Made by a program: the position numbers and the translations under genes. A stretch of 64,000 nt of DNA from Bedellia somnulentella (Eukaryota; Arthropoda; Insecta; Lepidoptera; Bedelliidae). The notes under the pieces are model-generated. The model did not search any database. It was not told the DNA's origin and was given only the letters and a program-made list of their open reading frames with translations. The stretch's first letter is position 1; every line of letters begins with the position of its first letter. This document shows positions 53,601 to 62,042 of this stretch, one piece after another. The DNA is taken from NCBI GenBank assembly GCA_963576735.1, contig OY755183.1, positions 15,829,213 to 15,893,212 of the forward strand, read 5' to 3'.

Positions 53601-56600
53601 AATCCAGACGAATATTTGTACCCTCACGACTTGAATAATTACAATGACCTACAGATACTGGGGCTTGAATTAGCTTATCGCCTGCGAGCTTTATATCTTC
53701 TTAAATCAATTTGCGACCTGCAAGCTGGCAAAGTAGATGAAAATGAATTAATTGATCGTTTACAATCATTGTACTGCTTAAGTTTTGGAAGTATTGGTAA
53801 AATAGCAGTACCGGATGTTATTGTAATGGGTGACAATGCTGAATGTCTTATGGAAGTGTTTGAGAGAGATTCAAGAAGTAGAAGCAAAAGTGAATCACCT
53901 TCCAAACAGAAATCCCCGGCAAAAGGTTACTCTATCGAACTAATAGTATTAGCAGTCAGGTTTTCTGCTAATGTGCCATTTCTGAAAAAGTATGGACCCA
54001 GAATACTGAATGTTGCAAAAGAACATGAAAAGTTTGAACCTAGCGTGTCTAGTGTTTTACAAGAAGTGGTGCCATATTTGAAGCCAATAGAAAAGAATAA
54101 TGCTATCGCTGGTGATGAAATGATAGCAGATTGCGTTGAAATTCTCAAAGCAAGCGCAGAACACGCTCCTGACTTACCTGGCGAGCTTATGACATGTTTA
54201 CGGATTTTAAGACATTACTGTATATCTGACTATGAAACGAACGCGTCTATTGTGGCCGAGTCAGCTACCGAAGAATATGTCGAACTGAAATATAAGTACA
54301 ATATACTGCAATTATTTTCTTTAGACGGAGTTGCACACCTTGCAGCTATTCTAGATAAAATAGCCACCCATTTTGATCAGCCCAGTATGCATACGGCGTT
54401 CTTTGCTTCTGTCAAGGGACTACAATTAACTCAGACTCTACTTCCGTGTTTGCGATTATTAGATGAAATGTTAGCTCGAGTTGTCAAATGTCGAGGGTCG
54501 AGATTTAGAGATTTAACTGCTGCGCCTGTTTTATTGAAAACCTATGGAATAGTTAAAACATACCCTGTAGGATCGGTAGGTTACCGTACTGCCACCAAGG
54601 CTGCTGAAGCTGCAGTGAAAGCCTTACTTGCTTATTCTCAACCGATAGCTGATGACGCAACGGATGGGGATTCAATACGAAAAGGACCTTGGACCTCTTT
54701 GTGCTCTGAAGTAATATCCTATACAATGACTGCACCTTACACATTCGTATCAGGATTATTAGTATTCTCAGAGCTATTGCCGCTACCTTTACCGATGCAG
54801 AGCAAAACGCCACCCCTTGAGAGAGAAATTGCTGATGCTACAAACGAAAGACGACTATGGTCTGCTCATTTATATGCTCTTTCCAATGATCTTACCGATA
54901 TGATACAGATCATTTGTATGTCCACTTATAGGCCGGTAGTGCATATGCTGAGAAGGGTTTGTGTACAAATAGCGGACCTAGCACCGAACACAGCTGCCAC
55001 AGTTGCTAAAGCTGCTATAGGTGCTGTGACAAGGGAGCTTAAACCAACAGAACCTTGTTCGGCCAGCGCTGCTAGAGTTTTAGGGTTTTTGGCTTGCCTA
55101 GTATCCCATGCTCCTGTGAAATGTGCCGTGTTACACGCCATGAATACGTCTGCTCAAAAACCTTCAGAGATCCAAACTGCTTTATGTGATGTTTTGAGTC
55201 TATCTCATAGTTCTAGTGAACATTGTAATGCGCAAGAATTTGCAGCACACGCAATTGCAGCACTTTGCGATGCAGAAGTATCTCTCACACCTTCTACAGC
55301 TCCTGTCGATACCATTATTTCGAACTCTCTCCCTAATAAGGATTTACTAGTAACAATTTTGGATGCGACAGCTGACTGTTTGAAATCATCAACAAAGACA
55401 ACTACAGTAGTATCATCGATTTTAAGGGCGTATTTTGTATTGTCAGAACATGAATTTGGATTTCAACAGTTCCGAAAATTTGTTAATAAGAGACGAGAAG
55501 ATCTGGGTAATTTCTTTAAATGGATCTTGGACAATTTCGGTGAAGAAAAAGTTGAATGTCTAAGTTTATACTTAGACTTGATTAGAATTTTGAAATCGGA
55601 GGAAGGTGAAGGTCCTATGGGAAGAAAATCTTTGTTGACTGTCAATGAAGTTGCTGATTTGGTTGGGTTTACTGTTAGAGATGAGGAGCATCCTGTTCAT
55701 AATTTGGAAAAGATATTTAAGGTAATTATTTGTATTTTTTATATTTGAAGCGGTATAACATTTTATAGCAGCTTTTGTGGTTCCTTGAATTTTACTTTCA
55801 AGTTTAATTAATGCCTTATATGTATAACAATTTGGATATATCAAACCAATACAAAATTTAATCACTTTTCCAGGAACGCAACACAGATGAGGAGGCAATA
55901 TCAAATGCGCAATTCCTCTCATCAACTCTTGAAAAGTTGAAAGAGGAGGAGGACCCATCAAGTCCTACACCAATTGAGGAGCCTACTTATCCGGCCACTG
56001 AATCACTGGTAGCGCAGTTCGGTTCCCGGACGGTGTACACAATAGGAGAGGCTAGCGATGAACGTTTGACAGCTGGCTATTGGCTCAATGTTCCTTCTAT
56101 TGGTGATGATGATGTTAATGATAATGAACTGGTAAGGACACACTTTTTGTAGTAGTTTTATTGGTATTAAATTTAATGTGTTCGTGTTTATCAACTGTAG
56201 AAGATCTTTAGTTATCAAGGAGACTGTAACAACCTGCTTGTCACTTTTTCAGACTGTATAAATATTAAACTTTTTATTTGCAATTAAAAAAAATAAAATT
56301 TGTCGAACATTTTATCCGCACTGCAATTCGCAAATCTGTGTTCCTAGTTGTACAAAAAAACTGTTCAATAGTTATGTATGGTTTATGTGGTGGATATGAA
56401 CTGGTCGCTTATTTTTTGTTTTATTTAGGGTTTATGATTTTTTTATAAATATAATTTTCTAAATGCTACAAATATGACAAGTGTAATTATAGATGACTGA
56501 CTACGTGATCGGTCGATTAGTATGGGAAGAATTATCCAAAGTTATAAATTATGCACCTTAATAGCTCAGTAGAAAGACTACCGCTTCTGATGCAAAAAGT

Positions 56601-59600
56601 CCGAACCAAACAGTGGGTAATCTAAACACGAACTTGGCTTGTGCAATTTGAAATAGATGCTTTAATTGTTTAATAATAATCCTGGTTTTACTCCATTTAA
56701 ACTAAAAATATAAACAGTGTTTTCCCTGTACAGCCGTGTAGTGCCGGTTTAGAATGTCGCTACCCCTTTCTACCCACAGGTGTCGTAAGAGGCGACTAAG
56801 GGTATTGGGGCTTTTTATTGGATTTTTGGGCGATGCGGTTGGAGGCCCATCACCAAAAACCTTTATTTTTACCATCTTTTCCCCACTCAACTTCCAAAAG
56901 TGGCTGAGGAATTTATAATTCCTTAGCTCTGGCTACCCCTTCTAGGGGAATATAGCCGTGATTATATGTATATGTATGTATGTTTTCCCTGCTTTGTAAT
57001 ATGTTAGAATGGTGCATTTACGCCGCGTAAATTTCTCTCCATCTCAAATAAGAAGTACTAATACTTCTCTCTACTAATAAGTTTGTTCAATACGTCACAT
57101 TATTGTCACTTGATGTTCAGAGTACCTACGTTTTAATTAGGCTTTGTTTTGCATGAAAACCTCATGTGGGGATTATTACTAATCAATAAGCAAATGAAAA
57201 TCTTCGACACCAGCGGTACTCGAACTCACGACATCCGGGTATACGCCCCCGTCGCTCTGCCAACTGAGCTATGGTATCAAGTGATCACTCGCGCGAAAAT
57301 TTGTGTTTGCATGTTTCTTTAGGGAACAAATTTTTTGAGCTGTTATTTATAAATTCGAGATGTTATTATGATTAGTTGAAAAACATATTGAGCAGTTATT
57401 TAATTTAATGGCGGTTGAATAATTATTGCGACAGTAAAACATAGACAGTAATAAAAAATATATTAGTCGGTTATTTTATCATACAATATCAATTCTAAAA
57501 ATAATAGTGTGGTCCAATAATTAAATGAGCGGTAAAAATGATGGAATGAGCGGTTCGATAAATAGTTCGGAAGATCATAACGAGCGGTGACACCCGAACT
57601 CAAATTCATTATTGAAGAAAAGTTAGGTCACATTCAGTCACTGCAGACAAAGAATAGCTAGGTCACATTTAGTTAGGTTAGGTTAGGTTAGATTATGTAT
57701 AAAACGAGTTAGCGTAGCGCAGCGGAGCGAGCACCTAAATGTCTGATGCATGCCTATATGCATACTTGCTTGTTTGCAGCTTGCTTGCATGCTTGCTACA
57801 TATAGGGGACGGGGGGCGGGGTATACTAATTAATATCTATTAATCTCAATTATAGAATTGCTTAGAATCAGATTTCTTACCGACAAATTCCGATTTATTA
57901 CTGCCCACGCGTAACAGCTCCTTCAATATTTTTTACTGCCCATTTTATTATTGTTCTACTCAATTATATATTCACTGATCAATATATTTACTGCTTAGTT
58001 TTAACTGCTGAATTAGTTATTAAACGTGCCATTTATAATTTTTAACTTACCAAAACCGCTATATACAACTGCCTCTTTAAATCAGTGCCGTTTCTTTACA
58101 CCTTTTACTGGTGTTAGCGCCATCTATTGCCGAATTATTACAATTCCAGAATCCGGTTGGAGTCCCGCCGGTGTCGAAAATGTTATTTGCTTAATTGATT
58201 ACATACATATACTCACGGCTATAAATCCCATGAAGGGCCACTTTTGGAAGTTGCGTGGGGAAAAGATGGTGAAATAAAGGTTTTTGGTGATGGGTCTCCA
58301 AACGCATCGCCCAAACATCCCTCAAAAAGCCCTAATACCGTTAGTCGCCTCTTACGTACCAAAATGGGAGTACACACACTTTTTTTTTATAAAATTCCTT
58401 TTTTGTGGTTTTTTAACTCTTCGTTTATGGTTATTGTTGCTTTATTTTTTCCTTCCTAACATAACCATACAACCACGCAGGTATCGTGCAACATATCAAT
58501 GCTGGCCAGCGCGCTGCTGTCCCCGTGTTCTCCGGACGCGGTGGACGCGGCGCTGCGGCGGCTGGCGGGCGCGGGCGGCCCCGCCCGGGGGGGGAGGGGA
58601 CGGCCTGGTTAGTACACTGTCATTTATATATCTATGTTATCTAGCGCTCTTCTATCCCCATGTTACTCGGGGGGGGGGGGTTTATATGTTTGTTAGACGG
58701 GTTTGGTAGTTACAGTAGTGATATAGTGTCTTGCAACATAATGTGTCTACTACTGTGTTTCATATATGTGTGTGTGGTATATAGGTATCATTAGGTGTCC
58801 TGCAATATTTGAATGATGTTTTCTTCATGTTCTCTGGAGCTGCGGTGGCCCGGTTAGTAACTTGTATTTGGTATGTATAGGAAAAAGCGAGTAAACTTTC
58901 ATAAAATTTTAATAATTTATTCTGAAGAATATTCTTTTGAGTTTTGATATTAGGTGTGTTGAACAAGGTAATGGAAGATTCTTTGTGGCGTTTGTTAAGG
59001 AATAAACAAATCATTATTGTGTGACGATATATTTGTTTATACTTGTGATCGAAGAAGTTACGGAATATCTTATATGTGATTCGGTTATCATAAATAGCAT
59101 TTGTTTCTTCGGAGATGTTACGGCTTTATTGAGTATACCTGTAATTTAATGGTACCGTACCTTAGTTATACATATCTTCAGAATTAGAAATTTCTTAGCC
59201 TCTTAAGGAAGTTGACTGGGGTAAAAGTGAGAACAATAAAGGTTTGTTGGTGAAGCAATCTCTTCAAATTCACCTAATATGCTTCATGTCATTCAGTAAA
59301 AAAACTATTTATTTATTTCTCAGATGAACAGAGGATGCATGAATTTTATCCGACCTAAAAGCGCCTGATTGTGTTAAAAAGGCAATATAATTAATTATAC
59401 TTTAAGTTGAATGTTTGTTAAATAAAGGCTGAATTGGCATCTACTTTAATTATAGAAGCTCAAATAAATCTTGATATTCATGAAATTACTTTTTAAATTA
59501 GAAATGGAGATCTTTCAAGGTTTTAAACATGACCCATTGCTATTTCTGATTATATAACGGACTTTCTTAATGGCATAAATATGTCACTAAAATCCTCGTA

Positions 59601-61278
59601 TAAGTTTAGCTTGCAGATATTGTTCGTTAATATTTTATTTAGTATATTTTTTCATCAATATCATTCCAGTGGTAGTATCCCGCGGGCGCGGCGAGTGTGA
59701 TTCGTTCCGCTGCCGACCCCCCAATACTTCACGACCACCGTCTCTTCATGTGGACGATTTCACAGCATTGGCTCATCCGGCACCGTTTGCACATCATAAT
59801 AGGTGAGGAACTTTGGGTTTTAGTATTGATGGTCTTATGGTATATTTTTGGAGGAATATAAGACGAAATAATAAAAAAACAACGTTCAAATTTATTGGTA
59901 AGCCTAGTTGTTTTCACATATAATACTACACAGATTTAGTTAAGGTTATAATTTATATATTTTTTTCGTATTTGAATAAATATTCAAATTAATTCATATG
60001 TATAGTAGAGTTGATAAGAAAAAAGTTTATGTCAAAATAAAAAGAATATCTTTAAATGTCTTAGAGACTATCGCTCGATGATTTATACGATCCTAGCGAA
60101 CCTCTTGGGCTCTTTCAATATAATAGAACTAAGCTGATATCCACCCACGAGTGGCAGAGATGTTCAGAGTACCCACGTTTTGCTTGAAAGTCGCATTTAT
60201 CAAGTCATAAAGTTAATACTAACTAAAACCAATACCACAAGTCGTTATTATATTTATATATAAGCCGTGAGTAAATTTATGTATGTTATTATTATACTTA
60301 TTTAGGGTTGTGAGAGTGAGTGAGAAATTGTGGGAAAAGCGCGGTGTGAAAAAACGATATCGTAACAAAAACGGTATATAAAATTATCTTTATTAATGTA
60401 ACTTATGTGTATTTCAGAGGCAATCGCCGCGGCGCTGGCCAAGTTTCTGATCGAGGCAGATACACTCCTCACACACATTACAGACTTGTGTAAGTATTAC
60501 ATACAAACATACATATTCTCACGGCTATAAATCCTTAGAAGGAGTAGCCAGAGCTAAGGAATTAGAAATTCTTCAGCCACTTTTGGAAGTTGCGTGGGGA
60601 AAAGATGGTAAAATAAAGGTTGTCGGTGATGGGTCTCCAACCGCATCGCCCAAAAATCCCTTAATAGCCCCAATAGCGTTAGTCGCCTCTTACGTACACC
60701 CACCGGAAGAAACGGGGTAGTGCTATTCTAAGCCGACACTACACAGCAAAAATAATAAAATAAAACAATATTTTTGTTTATTTCCAGTCGTGGTCGAGGT
60801 GCTTGGGAGATGGGAGCCCAACATTACGGCCATTTTCCTCCGACCTCTCAGTACGGAGTTATGCGTGAGTATTTCAACGACTTATTTAAACATCAACTTA
60901 TCATATTATCATAACAATATAAAAGAAATCCATGACTTTATACCGAAAAGGATTTAAAGTTATAGAAAGTGATATTTGAAAACAACAACTTAGTTCACAG
61001 CTATAAATGCCTAAACGGGGTAGCTTCAGAATAAGAAATTGTTCATCCAAATTTGAGCGGGGATTAAAAAAAATAATAGAAGAAGTAGCAGAAAAATAAT
61101 TTTTGATTAATAAATATTTGTATTAAATAAAAAAATAATATATTCTTTGTGCCTAAAGCTTTTTGAAAAAATATAATTCAAATGAAGATTCATAATTTTT
61201 TGTCTTATTTCAGCTGGCATGGGTTGGGGCGGCAGCCGAATGCAACGGGGAGTTAGACATCGGTCTTTTATGAGATGA
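47583..61278 (+). CDS. vir: Virilizer (VIRMA/KIAA1429), m6A methyltransferase scaffold, nine coding exons
   Basis: Spliced exons 47583-47645, 47720-48002, 51034-55721, 55874-56131, 58481-58607, 59670-59802, 60418-60489, 60788-60864 and 61214-61278 give 5766 nt, or 1921 residues, close to the fly (~1850) and human (~1810) proteins. All introns are GT-AG and phases agree. The start MAASELPDLLFLDTF... opens the VIR_N domain (residues 1-130), ending DGLVLKGCYTTITLAVYG. An RS- and SYDR-rich tract fills about 250-430, an acidic FEPILSDEDI motif lies near 520, and a long helical-repeat body follows to ~1680. The tail has RPPNTSRPPSLHVDDF (about 1822-1837) and RGRG motifs. Family knowledge: the protein holds WTAP/Fl(2)d, Flacc, Hakai and the METTL3-METTL14 writer in the nuclear complex that methylates mRNA, and in Drosophila is needed for Sxl splicing. 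No frameshift or internal stop is seen. Confidence 0.95.
47720..48002 (+). CDS. vir: vir coding exon 2 (VIR_N domain)
   Basis: Acceptor TGTTTTCAG, donor AAAAG|GTATGT, leaving phase 1. Encodes FPKSVFVREIRIIPLGARVE and DGLVLK. Human VIRMA has a comparable FP..V....VRVIP.G pattern. Confidence 0.95.
48181..49100. repeat. Element T in vir intron 2, split by a Helitron
   Basis: Left part TTCATGAAAACCTCATG...GGATTATC at 48188-48215. The right part resumes ACTAATAAATAAAGG at 48995, then a forward tRNA-like 3' half (TGGGTTTGATCCCTG) and CTTTCCTTTATTTATG. Confidence 0.7.
48222..48992 (+). mobile_element. Non-autonomous Helitron in vir intron 2
   Basis: Starts near AGTATAAAACAAAGTCGCTT and ends with the hairpin ACCCG...CGGGT followed by CTAG at 48989-48992. 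The interior includes TATGTCTATCTCTTAGGG and a GC-rich part at 48750-48850, but no Rep-helicase frame. The 5' terminus lacks an obvious TC, so that edge is approximate. Confidence 0.75.
49101..50074. other. vir intron 2, no other gene seen
   Basis: AT-rich intron sequence. ACCCTAACCTAACCT near 49909 is a short telomere-like string. No small RNA gene is recognised. Confidence 0.5.
50075..50306 (+). repeat. SINE-A in vir intron 2
   Basis: Same strand as vir. The 5' end is altered (TAGCGTTGGGTTAGAATAGC), and about ten bases are lost before CTGGCTACC. Confidence 0.87.
50758..50987 (-). repeat. SINE-A, decayed, just before vir exon 3
   Basis: Antisense to vir, ending 46 bp upstream of the exon 3 acceptor. 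Landmarks AGTGTAGCCAAAG, CACATCGCCCAATGATCAC. The 450 bp before it (50307-50757) hold no recognised feature. Confidence 0.72.
51034..55721 (+). CDS. vir: vir coding exon 3 (4.7 kb, RS tract and helical body)
   Basis: Residues 116-1678. Acceptor TTTTTGCAG at 51033; donor TTTAAG|GTAATT. It completes VIR_N, then has RSRSRSRDRD and many SYDR/SYER/SPYEK repeats (51450-51960), then helical repeats without further low-complexity sequence except SRSRSKSESPSKQKSP near 53870. It is unusually long for an internal exon. Confidence 0.95.
55874..56131 (+). CDS. vir: vir coding exon 4
   Basis: 86 codons in phase 0 between CTTTTCCAG and CTG|GTAAGG. Includes RTVYTIGEASDERLTAGYWL, matching the pattern of the conserved C-terminal region. 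Confidence 0.92.
56132..56728. other. vir intron 4, left part
   Basis: AT-rich. At 56560-56625 CTTAATAGCTCAGTAGAAAG resembles a degenerate tRNA head. No gene. Confidence 0.45.
56729..56980 (+). repeat. SINE-A, older subfamily, in vir intron 4
   Basis: 252 bp with target-site duplication TGTTTTCCCTG (56718-56728 and 56981-56991). It carries the GTCGCTACCCC and CCACAGGTGTCG variants. Confidence 0.92.
57144..57345 (-). repeat. Element T in vir intron 4
   Basis: The - strand of 57206-57278 folds as a tRNA with acceptor GATACCA/TGGTGTC and D stem GCTC/GAGC. The tail side keeps GCATGAAAACCTCATGTGGG. A SINE-B trace (57057-57140) precedes it. Confidence 0.75.
57346..58198. other. vir intron 4, middle, no gene seen
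   Basis: Contains (TTAGG)n at 57673, a GC-richer AGCGTAGCGCAGCGGAGCGA at 57711 and a G-run near 57806. No coding region is recognised. Confidence 0.5.
57673..57691 (+). repeat. Interstitial TTAGG repeat
   Basis: Almost four units of the insect telomere repeat, TTAGGTTAGGTTAGGTTAG. Confidence 0.9.
58199..58360 (-). repeat. SINE-A, truncated, 120 bp before vir exon 5
   Basis: Antisense to vir. The GGGGTAGCCAGAGCTAAGG block is missing and the 5' end stops at CTCTTACGTACC. Confidence 0.85.
58481..58607 (+). CDS. vir: vir coding exon 5 (GC-rich)
   Basis: Begins VSCNISMLASALLSPCSPDA after CACGCAG and ends in an Ala/Gly/Arg-rich stretch at a weak donor CTG|GTTAGT, phase 1. Most third positions are G or C, unlike neighbouring exons. 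A run of nine G's (58577-58585) makes a sequencing indel possible. Decayed copies follow in the next intron. Confidence 0.82.
58616..58862 (+). pseudogene. Decayed tandem copies of vir exon 5
   Basis: Three segments downstream of exon 5 reproduce parts of it in order. 58619-58671 encodes VIYISMLSSALLSPCYSG. 58726-58760 encodes VSCNIMCLLLC. 58795-58850 begins VSCNI, has a TGA, then MMFSSCSLELRWP and ends at GGTTAGTA, the same donor context as exon 5. GTTAGTA followed by a TTGTATTTGGTATG stretch after 58855 resembles the start of another unit. A run of G's (58669-58680) interrupts the first copy. Confidence 0.72.
58863..59669. other. vir intron 5, remainder
   Basis: AT-rich. An inverted, decayed SINE-A middle fragment lies at 59166-59262 (AATTAGAAATTTCTTAGCC). 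No gene. Confidence 0.5.
59670..59802 (+). CDS. vir: vir coding exon 6 (conserved RPPNTSRPPSLHVDDF)
   Basis: Acceptor TCATTCCAG, donor AATAG|GTGAGG, phase 2. Encodes SRGRGECDSF and the most conserved C-terminal block, which fixes the reading frame coming out of exon 5. Confidence 0.93.
59803..60417. other. vir intron 6
   Basis: Holds an inverted LINE-A fragment at 60063-60118 (GAGACTATCGCTCGATGA) and a SINE-B trace at 60146-60192 (GTTCAGAGTACCCACG). No gene. Confidence 0.55.
60418..60489 (+). CDS. vir: vir coding exon 7
   Basis: 72 nt, RGNRRGAGQVSDRGRYTPHT through HYRLV. Donor CTTGT|GTAAGT; the alternative GT two bases earlier would break the frame. Confidence 0.88.
60498..60747 (-). repeat. 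SINE-A filling vir intron 7
   Basis: Full-length, antisense to vir, between the donor at 60490 and the acceptor at 60787. It makes up about 84% of the 298-bp intron. Confidence 0.92.
60788..60864 (+). CDS. vir: vir coding exon 8
   Basis: 77 nt between TATTTCCAG and ATGC|GTGAGT, encoding RGRGAWEMGAQHYGHFPPTS and QYGVM. Confidence 0.88.
60992..61068 (-). repeat. SINE-A 3' fragment in vir intron 8
   Basis: Decayed: CACAGCTATAAATGCC and GGGGTAGCTTCAGAATAAG. Confidence 0.55.
61214..61278 (+). CDS. vir: vir coding exon 9 (last)
   Basis: Acceptor CTTATTTCAG. Encodes GMGWGGSRMQRGVRHRSFMR and the stop TGA at 61276-61278. Confidence 0.9.
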
Positions 61279-61310
61279 ATTATATAAATTAAAAAATATA
61301 TTTGTATAAT

Positions 61311-61316
61311 AATAAA
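61311..61316 (+). terminator. vir poly(A) signal
   Basis: AATAAA 33 bp after the stop codon. This would give a very short 3' UTR. Other AT-rich hexamers nearby could also serve. Confidence 0.6.
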
Positions 61317-61380
61317 TAATATAGCATAAGGATCCAGTTAGATATATAAACACAAAAACACATACAACAATACCTAACTA

Positions 61381-61490
61381 CTTGTACTCACGGCTATATC
61401 TCCCATAAAGGGGTAGCCAGAGCTTTGGAATTAGAAATAATTCAGCTCTTTTGCAAGATGAGATAAGAAAATTGAAGCCGACACTATCCA
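61381..61490 (-). repeat. SINE-A, decayed and internally deleted
   Basis: TACTCACGGCTATATCTCCC, then GAAGCCGACACTATCC with most of the middle missing. Confidence 0.65.
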
Positions 61491-61505
61491 GGACCGTCTC
61501 ACATA

Positions 61506-61749
61506 ATACATACATATACTCACGGCTATAAATCCCTAGAAGGGGTAGCCAGAGCTAAGGAATTAAAAATTCTTCAGCCACTTTTGGAAGTTGCGTGGGG
61601 AAAAGATGGTAAAATAAAGGTTGTTGGTGATGGGTCTCCAACCGCATCGCCCAAAAATCCCTTAAAAAGCCCCAATACCGTTAGTCGCCTCTTACGTACA
61701 CCCACCGGAAGAAATGGGGTAGTGCTATTCTAAGCCGACACTACACAGC
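61506..61749 (-). repeat. SINE-A, full-length copy
   Basis: Almost identical to the copy in vir intron 7, downstream of the vir poly(A) signal. Confidence 0.92.
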
Positions 61750-61895
61750 AATTACATAATGAAGTACTATATAGTTAGTTGTAGTATTAAATCCAAAATA
61801 AAAAGAGAAATACTTCATTCAAATACGACCGGTCGTTGTAGAGATGTTTAGCCATTGACTTCCACTGGATTATGTTGATGATCCAATAAAAATCT

Positions 61896-62033
61896 TCATA
61901 CATACATACATATACTCACGCCGTTAGTTCACATTTGGGTAGGCAGAGACTATCGATCGCCACTACGTAAGATCCTGGCAAACCTCTTTAGCTTCATTCA
62001 CATCCATCAATCTTTTCATACATATTCTGTTAT
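61896..62033 (-). mobile_element. LINE-A, 138-bp 5'-truncated insertion
   Basis: TAAAAATCT at 61887-61895 and 62034-62042. From the TACA tail to TCTTTTCATACATATTCTGT. Confidence 0.88.
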
Positions 62034-62042
62034 TAAAAATCT

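Noticed and set aside
58284..58709. 141-codon frame on + overlapping vir exon 5
   Set aside because: It is in a different frame from exon 5, begins in a SINE-A, and owes its length to the GC-rich stretch.
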